DNA from: Lagopus muta
Taxonomy: Eukaryota; Chordata; Aves; Galliformes; Phasianidae
Length of the DNA: 64,000 nucleotides
Reading direction: 5' to 3'
NCBI RefSeq assembly: GCF_023343835.1
Contig: NC_064444.1
Span: forward strand, 11,459,719-11,523,718
This document shows, piece after piece, positions 10,413 through 21,150 of this stretch. The position numbers and the translations under genes were made by a program. A model generated the notes under the pieces. The model was not told the DNA's origin and made no database searches. It saw only the letters and a program-made list of their open reading frames with translations. Numbering within the stretch: the first letter of the stretch is position 1; every line of letters starts with the position of its first letter.

Positions 10413-11883
10413 GATCTCTCCATGTTTGGGCGGTGACATTTCTCATAGTTGAGTTTTAAATGCGGAAGTTTCAACTCAAGATTTGCTGTTGTTTAGATTT
10501 GACTAATTCAGTTCTGCAGGAATGCTTTGTTGTTAATACATACAGTTTACTTTTCTTCCTGGAGTGCAGGGCAATGACTGTTGTTTGAAAGTTAGTTTTT
10601 TTCAGTGATGAAAGCCAGCAGCAAATGGCAGTGTGCACTTCTGATCTTTCTGTAGTTTCATATTACATACCTGAAATCAGTGTTTTTTTCAGTTTGACAG
10701 ATTACACACAGTACAATTCTCTTTTAAGTCCATATATACTCTATAGGTGTTTTAAGATATTATTTTTTTAAACTCATACTCATTTTATGATTATTTCACA
10801 AACCAAATGGACTCTTCTGGAAGAGGATGCTGCCACTAGCAGCAGATATTTGAGTGAAACAGGAGGAGAGAGGCTGTCCCCCTTGGAATCAGCCATTCAA
10901 AGATGGACTTGAAAAAACTTAGCATGTGGTTGTGAAGTAGGTCACAGGAAAGGTTCTGGTGTCAGTTAACTTATAATAGCAGTGGTTATTTAAACTGATT
11001 GCTAGCAGATTTTAGGGTAGTCGCAGGTATCAGGATTGTGACTCCCATGTTACACATTCACAAATTGAGGACCAAAGGTAGATACTGAATTAATTTATGG
11101 TGCTTATGCCAGTGTCACAGCCATCAATTGAACTTAATTAATGATAGTGTCAGTCCTGTGCTGTCGTATGTTACTGTTTCTTATTCTTTCAAATACTTTT
11201 CATTATGTACTCGGAAAAGAGAAACTACTTTTAATGGTAACCTTTCGGCATTTGCTGCAGTATATAGGAGTAGGAGATACATGTGTGCCAGGGGGAGACT
11301 GGTCAGAGTGGTTCAGAGGGCTGTGTGGGCCCATCTAGCTTATGTTAAACACTGCCACTGAGCTCATGAGAAGCTTTATACTCTGTGTTGCACAGTAGCA
11401 TGCAATTAGCCAATATAATTTAATGTGCCCATGTTTTCAGGTAGCTGGTGTAGAACCAGAAAGAAATGGGTTGTTTGTACCACTGTTTGTAAAGTATGAC
11501 ATATGTGGAACTTCTCAAATGGTAAGAAGTGCCTATCTTCAGAGTGGTAGCAATAAGTTTGCTGCAAGGTTTGCAGTTTGGTCTAAAACACAATCTATCA
11601 CTGCCAGTGATAGAAGAACTGAAACTAAGTTGGCTATTAATTTCAAGTGAGTTTGGGCATACAAGAGGGAGGAAGCAACCACTTGACATTAAGAAGGCTC
11701 TGGTAGCTGTCTACTATAGGGGAATTAGCATGGGAAGCCATGGTATTGGCTGTCTGTATGTTAATGACATATGGCAGTTCATTCTGTGGAATGCTGCAAA
11801 AAAATGGTCATTGTCTTTTGCCTCTGACTACAGTCCTGTGCTACAGTGTCAAGGTGATAACAGTTTTTGACTCCTACTATTTA
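10413..11883. other. Spacer between copies 2 and 3, unique part
   Basis: No coding exon is supported. Several open frames of 65-113 residues at 11,128-11,870 have no recognisable motifs. A short stretch around 11,530-11,600 resembles one downstream of copy 3 (about 14,770-14,850; AGAGTGGTAGCAA then CAAGGTTTGCA), suggesting it belongs to the duplicated unit's 3' flank. Confidence 0.5.
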
Positions 11884-12806
11884 TTTTCTTAGTGCTCAAG
11901 GAAGAACAGAGCTTTTTTAGTGCTTTGGGCTTGAACTTCACTGAATGAGGCAACGGATGCAATGTGTCACCAACCAGCTCGCACTGTTACTGTCATGCAC
12001 TGCTGTGTCCAAAGCCTGACAGCAAACCAAGCACCTGTGGTACAATGAAGAACTGCAGTGTTTGCTTTGGGCTGGCACTTCTTTAGTGCAGAAGTAACCT
12101 TCCATTTTCGCAGTAGATATTTTTAACTTGAAAGTTGTTTTGCTGTTGCTTCATTTTAACTTTGCAGAGAGGAGATGCGTTGTAGGAAGGCTTGAAAATG
12201 CCTTGGTTTGAGCTGTGAAGGTATGACATGTGCTGTGCTGTTCTGAGACTGAAAAATCAGACACTCAGCTACTGGATAGTATCAAAGTTAACAAGTACAA
12301 CGATAACTCTGTGCCTCCTGTGTATTTGTGATTATATTTTTAGTCATGTTGTGTGCATTGTTTTATTTTTTCCAGCAACACCTTTCCTTGTTTGTTGTGC
12401 AGAATGAAAGGCATTGAAGGTATTTGTGTCACAAACAAGCGTGCTCTTGTTCTGCGCTGAGTCCTTTCCCCTCTCACACTGAACGCTTCATGAGCTCTGC
12501 TGTTTGGGCTGAAAGTCTTAATTTCTGTTCATGGCAGTTGCTCTGATCTCAGTGCTCCGAATCAGTGTTTTGTTGGTATTGGGATGACTTTTGCAATGTG
12601 AGGGGAGGGTATTATTTTTGTAATCTCTGTGTTCCTGCCATTTAGAATAGTTGCTAAAGTGCAAAGTATCCTTTGGCTGTCGTGCACTCAAAGCCAAAGC
12701 TGCATTTTTCATTGCCTGGTAATGTGAAACGCTGTGTTTAATCAGAGCTGCATTTGAATTTAGTCATTATTGTCAACAAATAACCTCTCCTAGATGGCAG
12801 GATGTG
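11884..12806. repeat. Right copy of the segmental duplication (pairs with 2775-3836)
   Basis: Same orientation as its partner. It is rearranged between about 12,080 and 12,162, then nearly identical over 12163-12756. After about 12,770 it passes into sequence homologous to that just upstream of the copy 1 and copy 2 coding exons (ACTGGATGGAAACTTCC near 12,822), so about 850 bp present in the left copy between these parts is missing. Confidence 0.9.
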
Positions 12807-13161
12807 TGTGTCTGTAGAACTGGATGGAAACTTCCTTATGTTTTTCATTGCTTTAACTTGTCCTTTTTCATTCTCCTGAGTTAGTCTTAACAACAGAGAA
12901 CCCTTCTGTTCTGTGACTTCATCTACAGTTGGAATGAGCATTATCTTTTTGCCTGCAAAAAAAATAAATAAATCATTTATGGGAGACCTTTAGCTCAAGA
13001 TTTCCCAGAAATGAAAGAGAAAGTAATTATCTGTTTATCTGCCCTGGCTCTGGCAGTGTACTGTGTCAGTCTCACTGGCTCTTGAGCTGTAAGCAGCAAG
13101 ATTCCTCTTGCAGCAGTCAAACTTATCTCAAACATCTCTTTCAGGTCCTTAAGTAGCCATG

Positions 13162-14471
13162 ATGCCCATCCGTGTGGATCAAATGATGCAACTGCTTTGC
13201 CGTGTTGCTCAGGAGAAGGGAATGACAGCAGCTGTCAAGCACTCTGGTAGAGGAGCACTCCTGGTGGGCATAACTGCATTTGTTGGGGGTTTGCTTGGAG
13301 GTCCGCGTGGCATCGCTGTAGGTAAGTATGTTTGCTTTAGGATAAGACGTGTGGTTAGCTCACTGAGTGAAGAAAGCAGCAAGTCTACTTAGTGGGGGTG
13401 AGTGTACTGGCAAGATTTCATTCAAGTGAGCTTTAACAAGATGCTGTTTTGCATTTCATCCTTTCAGATGAGTGTTTTTAACAAGTGGTGCATCGTAATG
13501 CCTGTGTAATGCCTTACGATTACTAATGTCAGTGTTCCATTTCAGAATGACAGTGTCCTTGGTGACTTAAAACTGCTTTTTAAGAGGAAGCGCATGCAGA
13601 TCAGTGGCTTAGGTATTGACTCCTTGGAGCCCTTCAGACTCGCTGTTAGATGTTCATTTGCTTTAGGTGGGCAGAGTGCTGGTTCCCATCTGCTAAGGCA
13701 TGCCAGTGCCAGATGTGTGGTACATAACTGAGAGGAAGTCTCAGGCTGAGAGCTTTGCTCCATCACAGTGCTAAGGAGTGGAGATGGGAGGCCTTGAGGC
13801 AGTGGCAGGAGTGTAGGACAGTGTTTGCAGACGCACGGGATGGGGAAGAGCATCAAAATTATGTTTGTTTTTCTGTATTTTAAGGCTACTCCCTATCCCT
13901 GTCTTGGTGAACTCCTTAAATGCCTTTCCTCCCCACACTGAATTCTTTCTAAACATTAGAGAGTAGCCAGAGTCCCATAGCAAAGACTTGTATCCTCTGT
14001 ACCTGTTGCACTAAGCAGTGTTGTATATATAGTTTAAAAGGTGCCCTGTCACTGAAATCACATTACATCACCCCACTGAAAATAGATATGCCTTGTTCAT
14101 TCAACTCTGTGCTGATTTCTAATGAGGAGGTGAACTCTATTGATGAAAGTCTCTCTAGAATTTCTGGTTGAATAGTAGGGAGTAACATCTCTCTTCATTT
14201 TCTAGGAGGAGCTCTTGGTGGACTGCTTGGTGCCTGGATGACCAGTGGACAGTTCAAGCCAGTCCCTCAGATTTTAATGGAGTTGCCTCCTGCCGAGCAG
14301 CAGAAACTCTGCAATGAAGCCATCGCAATAGTCAGGAACATAGACTGGGTTGATGTTTTTCAGCTGACTGTACTTGTAATGGGAAGGAGTGACCTTAAGT
14401 TTCTGCTGGCAAAAGCAGTGGAAAGGTTCTTTGTCAGAGAGCTAAATGCACAGATAAAGTATGAAGAATAA
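13162..14471 (+). CDS. C19orf12: C19orf12 homologue, tandem copy 3 (mosaic)
   Basis: Coding exons 13162-13321 and 14206-14471 give 141 residues. An in-frame ATG directly before (13159) would add one Met; I chose 13162 because it matches the other copies. It is intact. Differences from copy 2 in the first exon are A35V, A37I and P49R, the last turning the hairpin's GGPPG into GGPRG. The first third of exon 2 follows copy 1 ([20 protein letters not shown]). The C-terminal part then diverges from both ([20 protein letters not shown], ending IKYEE). The intron is the shortest of the three (884 bp). Acceptor TCTCTTTCAG before 13145. Function is inferred from the family only. Confidence 0.9.
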
Positions 14472-17400
14472 ACCTTTTTGGGCCTGGTTTCTAGATTTTC
14501 TTGAATTTTACTTTGACAACTGTGATTCTCTGATGTAGCAATTATTTGGATTAGGATTGTCATTGTAGCTTTCATTTCTCAGCTGATTCTGAATATTCTG
14601 TTTTCATTTAAAAAAAATCCTAAAAAGCATCACAATGGTCTCTGTTTTGTTTTAGAGAAAAGGAATTGATTGAAGAAGTGGGCACTTAGTATCTCAGCCA
14701 ATTTTTCACTCTTTATTTCAAGGCAATGAGGAAACTATTTATTAGTTTTGACGTACAGAGTCCTTCTTGGATGGAGGCATGTACCTATTTTTAGAGTGGT
14801 AGCAACATGTTTGTGACAAGGTTTGCACACTGTTTTGAAACTGTTGAGTGCAGCCCTCTTCTATTGTGTTAAGATCACCACAATTTTTGCCTTTTAGGTT
14901 TATCAGAGGATTTGGGCATTAAATAACTGTTCAGCAGATTTGATCGTAAAGAACTGCTCAAGAATGCATTAATATCCCTCTGTTACTCTTCTTTGGTACC
15001 GATATGGCTGTCTGCCACTGTATCCCATGGTACTGGAAACAGCTACAGGCAGGGGAGAGTATCTAGTGAAATCCATCCAGTTGCAGTGTCCAGGTTAAGT
15101 ATGAGATAGAGCCATCGCCTAGGAAACAAGGTAAAGCAGTGCCAGCAGTTTTAGGAAGCAACTAGAATTGTGGCTGTGGGGAGATGTACAAACTTATATA
15201 AATAATCCATCTGTGATGGATTTTATTATTAATTTTGTTTGGTTGTAGATGTGAAGATGTGAAGAATCAAGCTAGATTTTCACTGGCAGGTAGTGTATTT
15301 TTAGATATTTTTTTTCCTAACTGTCTGGTTTAAAAATGGAAAGCAAACATGATTATAAATAGGTATGTTAGCATAGAGAGACTATTTTTATTTACTTGCT
15401 TTATTATTTAATGGCAACCCAGAATTCCAACATAGATTAGTAATTGAGATCTGCCATCTAGTGGCAAGTAGATTAATTCTTAAATTCAGCCTATCAGGGC
15501 TGCCTCTGTGGATAACACAGCTGTGTTTTTCTGTGAAAAGTTGGGGTAAATGAAATTGTATTAGATTACAAATATCAATCCACCTATAACTAGCACTCAT
15601 GTGCACTCATTTGCATTCCCCTGCAAAGAGGCTTTTTTAAATGATCATTATCATAATTGGGCTGTGACTGCACAAATTTTTGCTGCAGCTGCATGACAGT
15701 TTTCACTGTGGGAGAAAATATGTAGTCAGGAGAAGGAGGACAGTTTGTGCTTTTTGTTGTGGCAGCATTCAGAGATCTGCACTGCAAGGCAAGTGTTTGC
15801 TATGAAATCCAAATAAGTTGCAAAGCAATGTAGAGATACCAAAGGCTGATCTTGAGTTTACGGCTGGAAATGAGAACCTCGACAGCAATTTCAGTCTGCA
15901 CACAAGGTAGAGCTATTTTGAACCTCAAACTTGAGGTTCTGCAGGGTATGTGCATCCCCACAGACGAGGGTCTGGTGGCTCTTAGCTCTGATTGTTTAGT
16001 TGCCATGTCAGCAATAACCTTTCACTCTGGTACGCAAAGTAACACAGATCAGCATCACGTTGGCAGTTTCCTAAGGACAAGTCCCTGTTCTTCCAGGATT
16101 GCACACCTGCAGCTGTGCAGGGCTTTGCTGGTGAAGGATAAGCACAAACCTGAGTCTCCATCTTTCTTTCAAATGCAACTTGTGAGCTGCTGACAGGAAG
16201 GAGTGCTGAATATCTGTCTGTATAGGGCTTCTGACCTTCTGGAGGGAAAAATAGTAGCTGCATTTCCTCTAGATGCAAGGTCCTTCCCTGCCTGTGCTGT
16301 AATTACCTTCTCACTTTGAACAAAAGTGATTTGGAGAAGAGCTGTGCTGGTTGACTTAGGGCAGCTTAAGAAAGCTGATTAATCTGCTATGGCAATAATT
16401 TGCTGGATGATTTGATCAGTAATTCAGCTCCCCAGTGAGATGCTTCAAGGTGAGATGGCAGTGACAATACCAAGCTCCTGATGGAGGGCTGTGAGGCATG
16501 ACAATTACCTACAGAAAAAATGGGGTGTGATAGTATCAGCACTGAGTTATTATTTATTATTATTTGACTATTTCTTACCATGTTTGAAATTTCTCTAGTG
16601 GTGTGATACCATCTACCATAGTCTGATTATAGGCCACTGTGCTCTAGCAGAACTGCATTTCCCTTTTACAATTTACATTCCAGTGCTCCTTCCATATGTG
16701 CTTCAGTGCATCATGACATGGGTGAGTTGGAATGGCTGCTTTCTCCTACTCCTGATAACACCCATCTCTTTGTTAAGGAGGAAAGCTCATGCTCCAGAGG
16801 ACTCAGGTGTGCTAGGTTAGCTCTTCTTTGGAAGAGACATTCTATTAAATACACGTAATATAAAAAGCTACTGAGTTTGTATTTCAGATAACAGCTATTT
16901 GGTGACTAAACATTATGACTGTCTAGGTGATGATGGTTAATATGTCTTTTCTCCTTTTTAGTTGGTGTATAGGAAATCTGTTACGAAACTCAGAGAAAGA
17001 TCTTGTGGAAGGGAATGGTGATTGTATTATTCAAAGTCACTAAGCAAATTGATTTTAGACAGTCATACTCTCATGACAAATCTGTTCAAATGATCTGACT
17101 GGGATTGCTTGCATTTAACATGAAGGATAAGTCAAATCCTCACTTCATCTCTTGGATTCTTCTTTATTGCCCAAAAATGAATTATTTTTTTAAAATCCCT
17201 TAGAATATCTTTGACAGTAATTCGCTGTTGTCTTTCTGTAAGCTTTTCTGCAACCCGTTAGCCTGAGGGGCTAACAGCAGAAGGAATGGCATGTGTGATT
17301 TGCTATAACCCCTGCTATTGTCCTTGTGTCAGAATGCAGTGTATCCTGTGAACAAGATGCTTGTGCTGTGGTCTTATCAGAGAAGGGTCTTCTGTTGGGC

Positions 17401-17880
17401 TCAGTAGGAACAGCACATTCCTCAACTTGATGAAATGGGATCCCTCATTATCAGTGTAGGCTTCTTTTTTTATTACTATTTTGGTGCATTCACGTACCTA
17501 TTTCCAGCCATACATAATGTATACCAATTTAAATAATTTAGTCAAAAATTATGCCATTTCATGTAGAATTTTTTTTCTTTCCATTTTTTGTACTGCAGCA
17601 GATTCAATAGCAATAACTAGTGAAATATGGGCAGATCTGTGGGGTTTATGCTACACAGATGCAGGGTAGGACCCACTAAATTCTGTCTGTACTAGCAGGA
17701 TAGAAGCAACAGTACAGCCAGATGGTGACTACTGGTAATATAAAAGCAATGCATTTTTGCCCCAGAGTAAAAGATCTTATGGAGAAAGCAATAGCTTCTT
17801 AGGCTGTCATTGCTTGGCCAGTTGATGTAAATTACTCAAGACTAATTGAATAGCAGACCTTCATCAGAGTTGGAAAGCTT
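14472..17880. other. Gene-free stretch downstream of the array
   Basis: The start retains homology to the copy 1 and 2 3'UTRs up to the AAAAAGCATCACAATGGTCT stretch near 14,625. The ATTAAA signal there is degraded to ATTTAAAAAAA (about 14,606). Beyond about 14,850 the sequence is AT-rich with no recognised exon or repeat. The longest open frame (15852-16193, 113 aa) has no motif that I know. Confidence 0.5.
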
Positions 17881-17881
17881 T

Positions 17882-17899
17882 AAAAAAAAAAAAAAAAAA
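17882..17899. repeat. Poly(A) tract
   Basis: Eighteen consecutive A residues. This may be the tail of an unrecognised old retrocopy, but nothing recognisable precedes it. Confidence 0.9.
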
Positions 17900-18284
17900 T
17901 CTTCCTATTGCAGTGAACTAAAGCTATTAGCCCCTAATTAACACATGGGGTTTCATCTTTACCTTTCTAGAGATCACAGAAATCTATGTATTTTTCAGGC
18001 TGCAAGCCAGAAATCAAACATTCATTACATAATTGCAGTAAGTCTGAGCTAATACTTCTCATTAAGTATGATTTATGAATTCCAAAAGAGCCTAAGAGAT
18101 AAATACATAAAAATTACTCTGAAGTCTGCAAAAATGAAAGCATTCATTTCTTTGGATGATTGTGCAGCAAGAATGATTTAGGCAAACACGAACATTTGGT
18201 AAGGACATGGCATTTAAATATCTGTACTTTTGTGATGCTCTCAAAGTGGTGTGATTTCATCTAATTTTGCTGCTGATCTTTCAG

Positions 18285-18435
18285 CAAAGATGATGTTCTA
18301 TCCAGAGAATCAACCAGTGCAGGCAGAATCAGTCTCCCACGGATCAACATTCCCTTGGAGCTGCAGGAGATGGGCATCTGCCATGATGCAGTTTGTGAGC
18401 CAGTGGATAAACCTAGTTTGGTTTTAGAATTACAG
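18285..18435 (+). other. Exon-like segment of unknown origin
   Basis: 151 bp bounded by a good acceptor (GATCTTTCAG before 18285) and a strong donor (TACAG|GTAAGC at 18435/18436). One frame is open throughout (begins KDDVLSREST, ends LVLELQ). I recognise no protein family. A stop-free frame of this length is not rare by chance, so this is a candidate only; it could be a lost-gene exon or an unspliced decoy. Confidence 0.2.
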
Positions 18436-20290
18436 GTAAGCACATTTTTCTGATATTTGTGTGTATTTCCTTCTTAAATTGTTCTCACTCAGCTAACTGT
18501 GCCAGTGTACAGTAACACTGAGGAAAATATTTCTCGCATCTCTGATAGTGATGGAAGTTTTCTTCATGAAGACAAGCACCTTTGAGTTTAGACTTCTGTT
18601 TCAAGCTCTAAGAATCTTTAGGCCAAAATTAGAGGGGATCTAATTTTTCTTCCTTGCCCTCCCAGGTTAATTTTAAGCCCACCAGTAACAGATTTTCCAA
18701 AGCCATAAACTGAAGACTTGCTCCCTATAGAGCTGTGAAGAAAAGATGCAACAGCTGAATGTGGTAGTTGGGCTTAGGACAGATGGCGTGCAAGAGCAAA
18801 TGCTCCAGGTTAGTTCAGAAGGGAGGGGACTGGACAAAACTGTTTAGCAAATATTGTGTTAGAACTAAAGACTTGCTGAAGTATCCATAGGAATGCCAAA
18901 GTAGAGCATATTTTTTACCAAGCTGCAGTTTATTAATTGCTTGTGCAGGAGCAAAATCTGTAATAAAATACTAAAGAGGGAGATGGTAAAGCAGGGCCTT
19001 GAATCTGTTTTTGTTGGTTTCCATAGAAGGGGCTTGCTTGCTTTTTCCTGGCATTCTCTCCAAGAATTTATATAGAAAATATTTTTTCCATAACCGCAGT
19101 GAACAGCCTTCAATTGCCTGGCAGCCGTTTGCATATTTTAGGCTTCCTTCCCTCTCTGAAGTTTAACTCTGCAGGAGCTTGTGCTGCTGCCAACTTGGAT
19201 CTTTTGGTCTTTTGTGTCCCCAGCCCAGGTTCTGTGGAACTTGGACTGTTGAAAGTGGCTGCAGCATGTCTCACTTGAGTAAAGGGCAAAGAAGAGCCTC
19301 AGTATTGTAGTGCTAATGATAAGTAGCAATGAGGATAAAATTGAGTGCTCCTGTAGCTCTTTACATCTTCAGAGTGCTCCACTGATATTAGTTAATCTGC
19401 CAAAATAGCCTTGTGACAAAGCCTTGTGTTTGTATTATATGTGATTTAACTCTTCTATATTGTTCTGCAATAAAACAAAACTGGATGCTTCTTCAGATAA
19501 AAATCAGGAAATCAGTTAACCAACCTCAACAATTAAGGTGAACTTCAAAGCTGTCTCGCTTCTTTTGGTTAGCTTTAGCACACCTTTGGGAACCTCAAGC
19601 ATTCGTGCAAAGCAGCATTGTGTCAAGCATTCAACAGAGTGGCCTCAGTGTTATGCAATGGTTTGTTTCCATTTGCATACACCAATGTATATGGTTTCCA
19701 CCATTTCTTAACCCAACGCAGGGATGTTGTCCTCGTGCCACTGGAACCAAAGTTAAACCTGGGCACTGTGCTGGTCTTAATCAAAGAGCCCCAGTTTGTG
19801 TGCTGCTGGTGCCCTGCTGTCCTTATTATTGTATGCGTACCCTGCCACAGCAGAAAACAAAGTCATGCTGCGTGTAGGTGCAGTGCCGGCATGTCAAGGA
19901 AGAACACGTAAGCTCTGTTACAACTGCAGGATTTCAATGCCTTTCTGTGCAGTTAAGTCATCTGCTCCCAGTACTCTAGTGTCTGCATCTACTGCCAGCT
20001 TGAACTTGAGCAAGTCATCAGTAGAAAGGTGGATATTGCCTAGTATTGAAAAACACCCACAGAAGAAAGATCACCCTAAATATATAGTCCTAATGCTGAG
20101 CTCTGAAAGACCTATTTCCTCTCAGGAAAGGGTTTGAAGTCTCTGTGGACAGATTTCTCAAAATACAAGCTCAATGCTGTATTTTCAGCAGATCAGAAAA
20201 CAAATAGAAGGGTTGGAATGGACCAAGAAGGAAACCAAGGACAAAGCAGTTAACTTGCTATGTCACTGAATGGATCCAGTTTACAAGCAC
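18436..20290. other. Gene-free stretch
   Basis: AT-rich sequence with several short open frames (for example around 19,600-20,137) that overlap in different frames and carry no motif. No repeat was recognised. Confidence 0.5.
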
Positions 20291-20299
20291 ATCTTGAGT

Positions 20300-20690
20300 C
20301 TGCTTATCCCATTCTCATCAGTCCTTTTTGAGCCCAAGAGAGCAATTGTAGAACTAGAAAAGATGCAGAGGATGATGTGGTATGGAGGTGCATCTGTATA
20401 AAAAGGGACTGATTACTTGAAAAATAGTTCAACCTGGAAAAGATACCAATGCAGGGAACTTTAGTAAAGGCTGTGAATGGCACATAGAAGAACAACAAGA
20501 GCAATAACATTGCATAAAAGTCAGGGTGTACCCATTGAAACAATTGAGGTAAAAGGAAGTGCTTTTTCACAGTGTTAAAAGTGAATTGTGGAGCAAATTG
20601 GCACAGGATGTTCTGGATGCCAAAACAGAAATGTGTTCAAAAAGTGATTAGGCAGATTAATGGTAGAGAGGGCCAGCAGGGACTATTAAA
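20300..20690 (+). mobile_element. Old, degraded CR1-type LINE 3' region
   Basis: The sequence follows the CR1 3' consensus with many changes: AAAAGATGCAGAGGATGA near 20,358 (adjacent ORF2 end), and ATTGGCACAGGATGTTCTGG followed by GTTCAAAAAGTGATTAGGCA near 20,597-20,655. The usual reading frames are broken. It is more diverged than the other CR1 pieces in the window, so it is probably an older subfamily. Confidence 0.6.
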
Positions 20691-20757
20691 CACATTACCC
20701 CAGAATCAGCTGCTGGTTTGCAAGAGACTGAAAGAGAGAAATATCAGTCTGTATAAC

Positions 20758-21150
20758 CAAGATGTTATAATCACAATATAATTGTGTATAATCAATAGAT
20801 ATCAAGATGTTATAATCGCAATATAATCAAGAGAGTAAGGCAAAGCAGACAACGATCACAAAAAGAGAATAAGTGGAAGAGCTTACCCTTGGGTTGAGCT
20901 CACCAGAAGATACCAAAAGAGGGGATCTCCAGATGAGATCCTTCCCCTCTGGTAGCCAGCTCTTAAATAGGTCCAGGAGGGGGGGAGCCAGACTCCCCCC
21001 CTTCCGGCAGCACAGGTGAATTGCCTTCAGCTGTGCTCCTCTGGCTGACTCATGGCTCACCTCAGGTGATCAATCAGAGGTTCAGGCCGTGACTGAGCAG
21101 TTCCCATACACAGTCTATGGATGCTTGTTACACTTTCCCTATCAATTTTC
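20758..21150 (-). mobile_element. LTR-like dispersed repeat, copy A
   Basis: It is alignable in patches with 48,740-49,080 in the same orientation: GGGATCTCC, CAGGTGAATTGCCTTCA with CTGTGCTCCT, GGCTGA, and GGTTCAGGCC followed by TGACT. Read on the minus strand it starts TGTAACAAGC (about 21,131), has a TATTTAAG box (about 20,964) and ends in AT-rich sequence with TGTTATAATC on the plus side. This layout resembles a solo LTR of an endogenous retrovirus. No gag, pol or env frame lies nearby. A short direct repeat (GATGTTATAATC at 20,761 and 20,806) marks its left edge. Target-site duplications were not identified. Confidence 0.5.

Noticed and set aside
3548-12712. Identical 64-residue minus-strand frames at 3548-3742 and 12518-12712, possible duplicated gene
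   Set aside because: They are conserved only because the DNA block is recently duplicated. No motif, promoter or splice context.
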